From contig CAMECJ010000004.1 of the NCBI GenBank assembly GCA_945913025.1, forward strand, positions 62,001 through 126,000: 64,000 nt of DNA, in the 5' to 3' direction. The stretch comes from an uncultured Elusimicrobia bacterium. Its GTDB lineage: Bacteria; Elusimicrobiota; Elusimicrobia; Elusimicrobiales; Elusimicrobiaceae. Below are positions 1 to 8,045 of the stretch, in pieces. Every line of letters starts with the position of its first letter. The first letter of the stretch is position 1. A program made the translations under genes and the position numbers. A model generated the notes under the pieces. The model saw only the letters and a list, made by a program, of their open reading frames with translations. It made no database searches and had not been told where the DNA came from.

Positions 1-1356
1 GGCGGCAGACTGGGCGCGCTCAGAAGTTGTATGGGCGAAGCCGCCTTTTCTGCATCCCGTTTACGCGCCGAGTGTGCGTGGCTGGAGACGCTTTCTTCCT
101 TAAAACTGCCGCGTTTTAACCCGTTAACCGCAACCGAAAAAAAAATATTGGCGGACGTTTGTAACTTGTCAGAAGATGATTTGTCCGTTTTGCGCGCGAT
201 TGAATTTGAAGGCTATAAACATATTCCCGCCACCAAACACGACGTAAAAGCTGTGGAATACTTTTTAAAACTCCGCTTAGCGAAAACTTCGTTGGCAGAC
301 CGTTTGGAATGGTTCCATTTTGCGCTGACGAGTGAAGATATTAACAGCGCCGCGTATGCGGTGCTCTTGTCGGACGGGCTTGAAAAAGCGCTGCTGCCCG
401 CGTTGGAAAGCATTTATAAATCACTTGTCAAACTGGCGCGCAAAGAAGCGCGTTCAGTACTTTTGGCGCGCACGCACGGTCAGCCTGCGGTACCGACGAC
501 TTTCGGTAAAGAAATCCGCGTGTTTGCCGAGCGGTTACACCGCCAAATCAAACAGTTAAAAACGCGCGAAGTTTCCTGTAAATTCGGCGGCGCAGTGGGC
601 AATTACAACGCACATACGGTATCTTTCCCCGATATCAACTGGCCGCGCGCGGCACAAAAGTTTGTGGCCAGACTCAACCAAGGCCGCAAAATCAAAATTT
701 TCTTAAGCCCGCTTTCCACCCAAGTGGACAACCGCGATTCCTACGCCGAAATTTTTGACAATCTCCGCCGAGCCAACGTGATTTTGCTGGATTTCTGCCA
801 AGATATGTGGCGGTATATTTCCGGCGGCCTCGTGCGGCAGAAAACGTCGGCGGGCGAGGTGGGTTCTTCCACCATGCCGCAAAAAGTAAATCCCATCGAT
901 TTTGAAAATGCCGAAGGAAATTTGCAGTTGGCGGACGCGCTGTTTGAGCTGTTTTCGCGCAAACTGCCCGTGTCACGCCTGCAGCGGGATTTGTCGGACT
1001 CTACGGTCCTTCGCAATATGGGCGTAGCATTTGGGTATGCGCTAACGGCGTATTTATCCGTTTTGAAAGGACTTGAAAAAATTTCGTTTGACCGCGCCGT
1101 TGCGCGCGAAGAATTAAACCTCCACCCCGAAGTGCTGGCCGAGGCGGTGCAAACCGTTTTGCGCGCGGCGGGGGCGGAAAAACCGTACGAAAAACTGCGC
1201 GATTTTACCCGCGGGCGCGTGCTGACGCTGCCCGCTTTACGGGAATTTATCGCAGAATTGGATGCAGACGGTTTAACAAAACAAAAACTGCTTGCGTTGG
1301 AACCGGAGACTTATCTCGGTTTGGCGGCGGAGCTAGCGGAGGGAAAGTATGATTGA
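1..1356 (+). CDS. purB: Adenylosuccinate lyase, 5' end outside window
   Basis: Catalyses two steps of purine synthesis: fumarate release from SAICAR and from adenylosuccinate. The fumarase/aspartase-superfamily signature GSSTMPQKVNP is present, as are the THDVKAVEYFLK-like N-terminal block (KHDVKAVEYFLK) and ARTHGQPA. The first ATG is at 31, but the frame is open from base 1 and the ten codons before it (GGRLGALRSC) match the GRY...ALR region that precedes the conserved helix in PurB proteins. The gene therefore starts left of the window and 451 codons are seen. It overlaps purA by 8 nt, so the two AMP-branch enzymes are translationally coupled. Function certain; true start unseen. Confidence 0.95.
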   Translation, partial: GGRLGALRSCMGEAAFSASRLRAECAWLETLSSLKLPRFNPLTATEKKILADVCNLSEDDLSVLRAIEFEGYKHIPATKHDVKAVEYFLKLRLAKTSLADRLEWFHFALTSEDINSAAYAVLLSDGLEKALLPALESIYKSLVKLARKEARSVLLARTHGQPAVPTTFGKEIRVFAERLHRQIKQLKTREVSCKFGGAVGNYNAHTVSFPDINWPRAAQKFVARLNQGRKIKIFLSPLSTQVDNRDSYAEIFDNLRRANVILLDFCQDMWRYISGGLVRQKTSAGEVGSSTMPQKVNPIDFENAEGNLQLADALFELFSRKLPVSRLQRDLSDSTVLRNMGVAFGYALTAYLSVLKGLEKISFDRAVAREELNLHPEVLAEAVQTVLRAAGAEKPYEKLRDFTRGRVLTLPALREFIAELDADGLTKQKLLALEPETYLGLAAELAEGKYD

Positions 1357-2365
1357 TATTGTTTGCGGCGGACAAGCCGGCGACGAAGGCAAAGGCAAGA
1401 TTTCTGCGTACCTGTCTTACAAAGGTTCGTATGACTATTGTGTGCGCGTGGGCGGCCCCAACGCAGGGCATACCGTGGTAAAAGACGGTAAATCCTACAC
1501 GCTTAAAAATATCCCGTCGGGATTTTTAAATCCCAAAACCAAATTGGTGCTCGGTGCGGGCGCGTACACCAAAACCGAATGGCTGTTGGACGAAGTGAAT
1601 TTTACCGGCACGCGCGACCGCTTGATTATCGATCCGTACGCCGTGCTGATTTCCGACGAGCAAACCGCCGCCGAAAAGAATGCCGCGCACTTTATGCAGC
1701 ACATCGGCAGCGTGGGTACCGGCTTGGGGCAGGCGGTGCGCGAACGCATCGAACGGCGCGACATTAAGTTTGCCAAAGACGAACCGCTTTTGAAAGATTT
1801 TATCCAAGACGTACCCGAGCTTTTAAACAAAAGTTTGGATAACGGCGGCCAGATTTTGTTGGAAGGCACGCAAGGTATTAAACTTTCTTTAATGCACGGT
1901 GAATACCCGTTTGTTACTTCGCGTGATACCACAGCCAGTACGTTTTTGGGCGAAGCCGGACTCGGCCCCAAGAGCGTGCGCGACGTATATGTGGTGTTTA
2001 AGCCGTATATCACGCGCGTAGGCCCCGGGCCGTTGGAACACGAAATGACCGATGAAAAAGAGTTGGAAATTTATCATACCAAAGGGCACGAAATCGGCAG
2101 TGTCAGCAAACGCTTGCGCCGCATCGGCGCGTTTGAAAAACGCTCCGCGTCCCGTGCGATTATGATTAACAACTGTACCAAAATCGCCATTACGCATATT
2201 GATATGTTCCCCGGCAACGACCGCGTGAAAAAGTACGAAGATTTCACGCCCGAAGCCAAAGCGTTTTTGGAGGATTTGCGGAAACTGTCCGCCGAGGTGT
2301 ATCCGCATCCGGAGATTGCCGTTATCTCCACGGGGCCGGATATGGAAGATACATTGGTGTTATAA
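1349..2365 (+). CDS. purA: Adenylosuccinate synthetase, short archaeal-type form
   Basis: Makes adenylosuccinate from IMP, aspartate and GTP, the first committed AMP step; the overlapping purB does the second. The N-terminus carries the GTP-binding loop GDEGKGK (residues 11-17) and the GGPNAGHTV block with the catalytic His. GTQG and TSRDTTAS motifs follow. At 338 residues it is about 90 shorter than the usual bacterial enzyme (~430) and matches the compact form typical of Archaea such as Pyrococcus. The stop is followed by an attenuator-like hairpin. Family assignment is firm; an archaeal-type origin is an inference from length and would need a tree. Confidence 0.93.
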   Translation: MIDIVCGGQAGDEGKGKISAYLSYKGSYDYCVRVGGPNAGHTVVKDGKSYTLKNIPSGFLNPKTKLVLGAGAYTKTEWLLDEVNFTGTRDRLIIDPYAVLISDEQTAAEKNAAHFMQHIGSVGTGLGQAVRERIERRDIKFAKDEPLLKDFIQDVPELLNKSLDNGGQILLEGTQGIKLSLMHGEYPFVTSRDTTASTFLGEAGLGPKSVRDVYVVFKPYITRVGPGPLEHEMTDEKELEIYHTKGHEIGSVSKRLRRIGAFEKRSASRAIMINNCTKIAITHIDMFPGNDRVKKYEDFTPEAKAFLEDLRKLSAEVYPHPEIAVISTGPDMEDTLVL

Positions 2366-2396
2366 AACGGCAGTTCTTAACTTCTATTATGTGCGC

Positions 2397-2435
2397 GGGG
2401 AGCAAAATAACTTGTTTTGCTCTCCGCCTCTTTTT
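2397..2435 (+). terminator. Rho-independent terminator after purBA
   Basis: An inverted repeat GGGGAGCAAAA ... TTTTGCTCTCC with a 7-base loop (2397-2424) is followed by CGCC and TTTTT (2431-2435). It closes the purB-purA unit. Confidence 0.7.
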
Positions 2436-2500
2436 ATTGGCGGTTTTAGGCGTTTGCGTTTTATCTTCTCTAATATTTATAATGGGAAAAAGGGGGAACT

Positions 2501-3100
2501 ATGAAAAAAATCGTGTTTGATTTGGGCGGCGTGCTGATTGATTGGAATCCGCGTTACTTATACAAAAAGATTTTTGCTTCTGAAGAAGAAATGGAATGGT
2601 TTTTATCCAATGTTTGCACTCCCGCGTGGAATGCGCGGCAGGATGCGGGGCGTCCGTTTGCCGAAGGGATTGCAGAGGCTAAGGCCAAATATCCCAAATA
2701 CGCGCCGCAAATAGAAGCATATTTTTTGCGTTGGGACGAAATGCTGGGCGGAGCGGTTAAGGGCTCTGCGGAAATTCTGCGTGACGTAAAAGCGCGGGGT
2801 TACGCAACATACGCGCTGACGAATTGGTCGGTGGAGACATTTCCGCTGGCGCGGGCAAAGTTTAGTTTTCTGGACGAATTTGACGGAATCGTTATGTCCG
2901 GCGCGGAGAAACTGGCCAAACCGGATCCCGCCATTTACGGGCGGTTGCTCTCCAAGTTTGGGCTGAGCGCGCCGGACTGTGTTTTTATCGATGATAATTT
3001 GGAAAATGTCGCCGCCGCGGCGCAGCTGGGATTTGAAACCGTCTTGTTTAAGAACGCGCCGTCTTTGCGGCGGGAACTGGTGGAACGTGCCGTGCTGTAA
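2501..3100 (+). CDS. HAD-IA phosphatase, YihX-like
   Basis: Haloacid-dehalogenase superfamily phosphatase, 199 residues. Motif I reads FDLGGVLIDWNPRYLY, with Gly where most HADs have the second Asp; this is also seen in the E. coli glucose-1-phosphate phosphatase YihX. Motif II is TNWS, motif III KPDPAIY and motif IV FIDDNLENV. No signal peptide, so cytoplasmic. Start supported by AAAGGGGGAAC six bases before ATG. Monocistronic between two terminators. A small sugar- or nucleotide-phosphate substrate is likely, but the sequence does not identify it. Confidence 0.85.
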   Translation: MKKIVFDLGGVLIDWNPRYLYKKIFASEEEMEWFLSNVCTPAWNARQDAGRPFAEGIAEAKAKYPKYAPQIEAYFLRWDEMLGGAVKGSAEILRDVKARGYATYALTNWSVETFPLARAKFSFLDEFDGIVMSGAEKLAKPDPAIYGRLLSKFGLSAPDCVFIDDNLENVAAAAQLGFETVLFKNAPSLRRELVERAVL

Positions 3101-3114
3101 GTATTTGAAAGCGT

Positions 3115-3148
3115 AAAAAAGGCTCCCTCTGAAACGGGAGCCTTTTTT
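3115..3148 (+). terminator. Terminator after HAD gene
   Basis: AAAAAAGGCTCCC, loop TCTGAAAC, GGGAGCCTTTTTT: a perfect 8-bp stem flanked by A- and T-runs, probably usable in both directions. Confidence 0.85.
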
Positions 3149-3174
3149 GTGCGGAAATTTGCAGTATACCTTAT

Positions 3175-3253
3175 GGTCATTCCGGAGAGCTGGAATCCGG
3201 AATCTGTTGTTTTCTAAGGATGAGAGCCCGTATAAAGACTCTACGGGATGAGC
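3175..3253. repeat. Dispersed mosaic repeat, copy 1
   Basis: About 80 bp made of two hairpins: GTCATTCCGGA...TCCGGAATC, a TGTTGTT link, then AGCCCGTATAAAGACTCTACGGGATGA. It begins with GTCAT and ends near ATGA(C), so the outer ends are also inverted. Related copies lie near 10.2, 15.2, 20.7-21.0, 25.3, 30.7 and 54.5 kb. It sits here between convergent genes. Confidence 0.75.
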
Positions 3254-3303
3254 TCTTTTTAAATCTTTTATCCTTCCTGTGTTTGGCGGACTTTAGGAAT
3301 AGA

Positions 3304-4596
3304 TTACACTTTGCAGATAAACGCTTCCATCAGCTTGTGGCGGCGGAATTTGCGCGTTTCCAACAGGAGCGCGCCGTCGCGGATTTTTTCATTTTTAGTG
3401 GGCATATGGTCCAGTTTTTTGTTTACCCATTGTTCGACCGTTACCGTGCCGGACAAATCGGCGGGAAGAGGCAGATCCAGCCGTTGCAGTACGTCGGACA
3501 TTTTTGCGCCGGCGCTGGCCAGTACGCCCGCACCGAACGGGCGGATATAAGCGGGCGAAAAATCGTATTCATCTTCAATTTCGCCCACCATTTCTTCAAA
3601 AATATCTTCCAGCGTCAAAATGCCGGTAATTGTGTTTTTCTCGGTTACCAAGCTGATGTGCTGTTTATTTTTCATCATTTTTTCCAGTGCGGCGGAAATA
3701 ATGGTGTCCGCCTCCAAGCGCAAAATCGGACGGACGATACTGCGCGCTGTGGCGGGGGCGCCTGCGGAGGTTTTGGTGGATAAAAAAATGTCTTTAAAAT
3801 TGAGATATCCGATGATGTTTTGCGGATCATTCGGTACGGCGCGTACGGGGAAGCGGGTGTGCATATCCAAGTGCGCTTTGACGAATGTATCGGCGATGGA
3901 GTCGTCCGCGTCCAGCATATACACTTGTTCAAGCGGTACCTGAATTTCGCGTATTTTGCGGATGCAGAACATCGCGCTTGAGAGTACGATTTTTTCTTCC
4001 GCTTTGCCGAACAAACGCGAGGAAGAGGCAATCGCCGCTGCTGTGCGCAAATCAGCCATAGCGGCTTTTTGTGCTTCCTTCGGGTCCGGTGTTTTGGTAA
4101 AGGTTTTTTTAGTAAATGTGCGGACCAGGGCCTCCATAATTTTTACAATCGGCGACAACACAGAATACAGCACGCGCATTACGGGGGAAAATTGAAGTAC
4201 GACAAATTCTTTGTTTTTAATGGCAAAGGTTTTGGGTGTCAGTTCAGCGAACACAATGGTAATAAAGCTCAGCGGCACTACCACAAGTGCCACGGCCAGC
4301 GCGTCGGCCGCCCGTTTGGAAACGGAAAGATATTTCTGCAGAACGGGTGAAAACATTTCGTCCGCGCCCGCCCCGCCGGACGCCGCCGCCACCGCGCCCA
4401 CCAGCGTAATGCCGATTTGCACCACGGCTAAACTGCCTTCCATGTGGTCTTTCATGTACAGGGCCTGTTCGGCTCCGGAGCGTTTTTCCTGTGCTAAAAT
4501 GGAAAGTTTAGTGCGCGAAATGGACGCCAAGGCCATTTCGTAAGCGGCCAACAGGGCATTAAATACAAGCATAAGAAGAATAATTAGTATGGTCAT
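3304..4596 (-). CDS. CNNM/CorC-type membrane protein with CBS pair
   Basis: 430-residue inner-membrane protein of the CNNM (DUF21) - CBS - CorC_HlyC architecture, implicated in Mg2+/Co2+ transport or resistance. Residues 1-~190 hold the DUF21 membrane region with the FAELTPKTFAI motif that is typical of CNNM proteins; residues ~210-340 form two CBS domains (RFPVRAVP...IGYLNFKDIF and ISLVTEKNTITGILTLEDIFEEMVGEI); the C-terminal ~80 residues are the CorC/HlyC domain. No signal peptide apart from the first helix. A weak AAGG precedes the ATG. It lies downstream of a decayed glycosyltransferase on the same strand. Confidence 0.9.
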   Translation of the reverse strand: MTILIILLMLVFNALLAAYEMALASISRTKLSILAQEKRSGAEQALYMKDHMEGSLAVVQIGITLVGAVAAASGGAGADEMFSPVLQKYLSVSKRAADALAVALVVVPLSFITIVFAELTPKTFAIKNKEFVVLQFSPVMRVLYSVLSPIVKIMEALVRTFTKKTFTKTPDPKEAQKAAMADLRTAAAIASSSRLFGKAEEKIVLSSAMFCIRKIREIQVPLEQVYMLDADDSIADTFVKAHLDMHTRFPVRAVPNDPQNIIGYLNFKDIFLSTKTSAGAPATARSIVRPILRLEADTIISAALEKMMKNKQHISLVTEKNTITGILTLEDIFEEMVGEIEDEYDFSPAYIRPFGAGVLASAGAKMSDVLQRLDLPLPADLSGTVTVEQWVNKKLDHMPTKNEKIRDGALLLETRKFRRHKLMEAFICKV

Positions 4597-4605
4597 ACAG
4601 TTACC

Positions 4606-5268
4606 TTAGAAATTAATTTTTTCATCAAGCAAATACACCGTCCGGCGTTTAACTTTGGTAACAATACGGCTTAAATACTCGCCGATAATGCCAAGCGTAA
4701 TCAGCTGTACGCCGCTGAAAAATAAAATCACTACCATTAGCGAAGTGTATCCGCTGACAGGGTTTCCCCAGACAATCTTTTTATACGCCGCCCACGCTGC
4801 AAAAACGAACGCAAACAGCGAAACGGTCATTCCGAAATACGTCCACAATTTAAGCGGTACAGTAGTGGATGCGGTTAGCCCGTTTAAAGCAAAATTCCAC
4901 AGCCGCCAATAATTCCACTTGCTTTTGCCCGCCGCTCTGGGGGCGCGGCAAAACGTACGGCTTCACTTTTATATCCCACCCAAGAAAACAGCCCCTTCAT
5001 AAACCGTTCGCGTTCCGTCCGTACGCCGTAGACGTTTTCAAAGCCTTGCTGAAATTTTTCCCAAAAGAGGGGGAGAGTTTTGGGCGGGTCCTGTAGTCCG
5101 CTTCCATAATAATTACTGCATCTCCCGATAAGTTTTTCAGTCCGGCTGTTACAGCGGCTTCTTTACCGAAGTTGCGCGCGAGCGAAACGATTTTTACAAA
5201 CGGATGTTCGTTTGCTGCTGCTTTTAAGCGGGCGGGAGTATTATCGGTATTTCCGTCTCTCCTGAGTG
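4606..5268 (-). pseudogene. Frameshifted family-2 glycosyltransferase remnant (DPM1/GtrB-like)
   Basis: Translating the minus strand piecewise gives nearly the whole C-terminal two thirds of a membrane-anchored polyprenyl-phosphate glycosyltransferase: GNTDNT, IVSLARNFGKEAAVTAGL, SGDAVIIMEAD, LQDPPKTLPLFWEKF, ENVYGVRTER, RAAGKSKWNYW and a final two-helix region ending LGIIGEYLSRIVTKVKRR. Two frame changes are needed, one near 5095-5103 and one at the G-run 4939-4943. Before residue ~GNTDNT the start (VVVPVYNE-type) is missing, so the gene is also 5'-truncated. Only the last 80 residues remain as an open frame (TTG at 4848). Non-functional unless the frameshifts are sequencing errors; the missing N-terminus argues against that. 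Confidence 0.8.
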
Positions 5269-5428
5269 CAAAGGCTTCTTCAACAGTATAGCAATTTTAC
5301 CCGCACGAAAACGCCGCACGCGGAAGAGGCCCTTAGCAAAGAAGCGTGTAAAATGCGCGCTTTTGTGTCTGCGGTAAGGCAGTTTTGACCGTTTGCGAAC
5401 AGATAGAAAACTAATCTTTTTGCGTTTC

Positions 5429-5463
5429 TTGAAAATTCCTTTCCATAATCTTATACTGGTATA
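5429..5463 (+). promoter_or_regulatory. Promoter of the copper ATPase gene
   Basis: TTGAAA (5429-5434), 17-bp spacer, TATACT (5452-5457). The -10 lies inside a small dyad TATAC-TG-GTATA (5452-5463), a possible repressor site. The regulator is not in the window. Confidence 0.6.
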
Positions 5464-5481
5464 TATTGGAAAAGGGGTAGT

Positions 5482-7974
5482 ATGAAACAAAAGTTCGATG
5501 TAACCGGTATGACCTGTTCCGCCTGCCAGGCGCACTTGGAGCGGGCCGTTTCCCGTTTGTCCGGCGTGCGGCGCGTGTCCGTCAATTTGCTGCAAAACTC
5601 TTTGCTGGCCGAATACGACGATTCCGTTACTAACACGCAGGATATTATTTCTGCCGTCCGCCAAGCGGGGTATGATGCGCGCGTACAGGGAGAAATGGAT
5701 ACTTACGTGTCCGTACAGAGCGCTGCGCGCGGGGAAGCGCTTGAAATCAAGCGGCGGTTTTGGCTTTCGCTCGCTTTTTTGCTGCCGTTGGTGTACGTGT
5801 CTATGGGACGTATGATTCCGGCGGAGATGCCGGATGTGCTAATGCATAACCCCGGGTTATTTGCGCTTTTGCAATTTGTACTTTCACTGCCCGTATTGTT
5901 TGTCAACCGCGGATTTTTTATTCGCGGAACGAAGCATTTGCTGGCGGGCACGCCGAATATGGACAGTTTGGTTGCGCTCGGTTCGGGGGCGGCAGTTTTA
6001 TCCGGCACGGCGGTTTTGTTCCGCGTGATTTATTTAATGCAGTTTGAAAGTTGGACGCGCGCATTTGAAGCGTCCGCCAATTTGTATTTTGAATCCGCCG
6101 CTATGATTTTGACGCTCGTTACGCTGGGCAAATGGCTGGAAGCCCGCGCCAAAGTGAAAACTTCGGACGCCATTTCCGCGCTAGTGCGTCTTGTTCCGGC
6201 GGAGGCGTCCGTCTTGCGCGCGGGGAAAGAGGTGCGTATTCCTGCGGAAGGGTTGGTACAGGGAGATATTGTTTTGGTACGCGCGGGCGAACGTATACCG
6301 GCTGACGGCACGGTAACGGCCGGCGGCGGCGCGGCGGACGAGTCCGCCTTAACGGGGGAAAGTGTGCCGCAGGATAAAATGATTGGTTCGGAAGTGGCTG
6401 CCGGAACGCTGCTGGCCGGAGGCTATATAGAATTTCGCGTAAATCGGCTGGGTAAAGAAACGGTACTCGCGCAAATCATTACGCTTGTGGAAGAAGCGGC
6501 GGGCGGTAAGGCGCCTATCGCGCGGTTGGCCGACCGCGTCAGCGCGGTGTTTGTGCCGGCGGTAATGGCGGTCTCGTTACTTACGTGTGTGGCGTGGGCC
6601 GCGCAAGGGGCGGGGTGGAGTTTTGCGGTTTCGTGTGCCATTGCGGTACTGGTCATTTCCTGTCCGTGCGCGCTGGGACTCGCTACGCCTACAGCGATTA
6701 TGGTCGGTACGGGGCAGGCCGCCAAAAACGGAATTTTGGTCAAGTCGGCTGCCGCATTGGAACGTGCCCATCAGGTAACGGCTGTTGTTCTGGATAAAAC
6801 GGGTACCGTTACCACGGGCCGTATGCGGGTAGCGGGGGTGTATCCCGCTCCGTCTGTAAAAGAGGAGGAGCTGTTAAGTCAGGCCGCGTCGCTGGAACGT
6901 TTTTCCCAACATCCGTTTGCGCGCGCGCTGAACGCCTATGCGGACGAAAAGAATGTACCGCTTTTTCAAGCCGGCAATTTTGAAATCATTTCCGGACGCG
7001 GGGTGCGGGCGGAGGAAGGCGGAGAAGTATTAGTCGGCGGAAATTTAGTTTGGATGAACGGGTTAGGGATAAAGGTGCCACAAGGCGAACTTATTATGCG
7101 CCGCGCGGCTCAAGAAGGATGTACGCCTTTATTTTTTGCGCGCGGCGGAAAGTGGCTGGGGCATATTTGGTTTTCCGATACGGTAAAGCCGTCCTCTGCG
7201 GCAGCGGTAAAACTTCTTAAAAAGATGCGTTTAAAAGTTATTTTATTAACCGGAGACAATGAGCTTACCGCCCGCAAAACGGCGCAAGACATAGGGATTG
7301 AAACGGTGGCGGCAGGTGTTTTGCCGCAGGAGAAAGAAGCCGTTGTCCGCCGTTTGCAAAACGCAGGCGAAGTGGTGGCGGTAGTGGGCGACGGGGTAAA
7401 TGACGCACCCGCTCTTACGCGCGCAGATGTGGGTATTGCGCTTGGCGCAGGAACAGATGTAGCCGTAGAATCAGCCGATATCGTGCTGATGCGGGACGAT
7501 TTAACACTCGTTGCCGCTACGCTGCAGCTCAGCCGTGCGGTATTGCGTAACATCAAGCAAAATTTGTTTTGGGCGTTTTTTTATAACGTGCTTGGGATTC
7601 CGTTGGCGGCCGGAGTGCTGTATCTGCCGTTTGGGTGGAAGCTCAGCCCGATGTTTGCGGCCGCAGCGATGAGTTTAAGCTCGGTTTGTGTGGTAACCAA
7701 TGCGTTGCGTTTGCGTTTGTTTAAACCGCCGCATTTGGGCAAAAAACAACAAAAGGGGGAAATTAAAATGAAAAAAACATTAATTATCGAAGGAATGGTT
7801 TGCGGCCATTGTGCCGCCCGCGTGGAACGCGCGCTAAATGCACTGTCCGGCGTGCAGGCGAAAGTGGATCTTTCCCGTAAATCCGCGGTGGTGGAATTAT
7901 CGGATGAACTGGATGAAACGCTTCTTAGTCAAACCGTGCAAGACGCGGGCTACGAAGTGGTATCTATTTTGTAA
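5482..7974 (+). CDS. copA: Copper-exporting P1B-type ATPase with metal-binding domains at both ends
   Basis: 830-residue Cu(I) efflux pump of the inner membrane. Residues 4-66 are a heavy-metal-associated domain with GMTCSAC (Cys12, Cys15). Membrane helices carry the CPC ion site at 394-396. The cytoplasmic domains show TGES near 290 (actuator), DKTGT with phospho-Asp at 438, SQHPFARA, and GDGVNDAP at 636-643. After the last helices, residues 763-830 are a second HMA domain with GMVCGHC (Cys774, Cys777). A C-terminal HMA is uncommon because most family members carry theirs only at the N-terminus. A strong ribosome-binding site inside the gene precedes this last domain (see the 7768 entry). 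Start supported by AAAAGGGG. Confidence 0.95.
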   Translation: MKQKFDVTGMTCSACQAHLERAVSRLSGVRRVSVNLLQNSLLAEYDDSVTNTQDIISAVRQAGYDARVQGEMDTYVSVQSAARGEALEIKRRFWLSLAFLLPLVYVSMGRMIPAEMPDVLMHNPGLFALLQFVLSLPVLFVNRGFFIRGTKHLLAGTPNMDSLVALGSGAAVLSGTAVLFRVIYLMQFESWTRAFEASANLYFESAAMILTLVTLGKWLEARAKVKTSDAISALVRLVPAEASVLRAGKEVRIPAEGLVQGDIVLVRAGERIPADGTVTAGGGAADESALTGESVPQDKMIGSEVAAGTLLAGGYIEFRVNRLGKETVLAQIITLVEEAAGGKAPIARLADRVSAVFVPAVMAVSLLTCVAWAAQGAGWSFAVSCAIAVLVISCPCALGLATPTAIMVGTGQAAKNGILVKSAAALERAHQVTAVVLDKTGTVTTGRMRVAGVYPAPSVKEEELLSQAASLERFSQHPFARALNAYADEKNVPLFQAGNFEIISGRGVRAEEGGEVLVGGNLVWMNGLGIKVPQGELIMRRAAQEGCTPLFFARGGKWLGHIWFSDTVKPSSAAAVKLLKKMRLKVILLTGDNELTARKTAQDIGIETVAAGVLPQEKEAVVRRLQNAGEVVAVVGDGVNDAPALTRADVGIALGAGTDVAVESADIVLMRDDLTLVAATLQLSRAVLRNIKQNLFWAFFYNVLGIPLAAGVLYLPFGWKLSPMFAAAAMSLSSVCVVTNALRLRLFKPPHLGKKQQKGEIKMKKTLIIEGMVCGHCAARVERALNALSGVQAKVDLSRKSAVVELSDELDETLLSQTVQDAGYEVVSIL
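7768..7974 (+). CDS. Possible internally initiated CopZ-like copper chaperone (in frame within copA)
   Basis: The ATG at 7768 is in the copA frame and is preceded by AAAAGGGGGAAATTAAA, as good a Shine-Dalgarno as any in the window. Translation from here would give a free 68-residue ferredoxin-fold metallochaperone with GMVCGHC and the typical ending AGYEVVSIL. The preceding residues (KKQQKGEIK) look like a translated ribosome-binding site rather than a domain linker. Two readings are possible: a once-separate copZ fused to copA by loss of a stop codon, or a dual product. E. coli copA is known to make a free metal-binding domain by frameshifting, so the principle has precedent. Confidence 0.5.
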   Translation: MKKTLIIEGMVCGHCAARVERALNALSGVQAKVDLSRKSAVVELSDELDETLLSQTVQDAGYEVVSIL

Positions 7975-8045
7975 GCCGAACGTGTAAGAGCGGAATTGGT
8001 ACAATATATATAATACGAGAGGATTATCAAGAGAGGACTTTTCCT

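Noticed and set aside
31-33. ATG at 31 as the purB start
   Set aside because: The frame is open to base 1 and the upstream codons match conserved PurB residues, so the gene is cut by the window edge.
3220-3783. 187-residue plus-strand frame
   Set aside because: It is the antisense shadow of the CNNM/CBS gene and begins inside a repeat; no recognisable domain.
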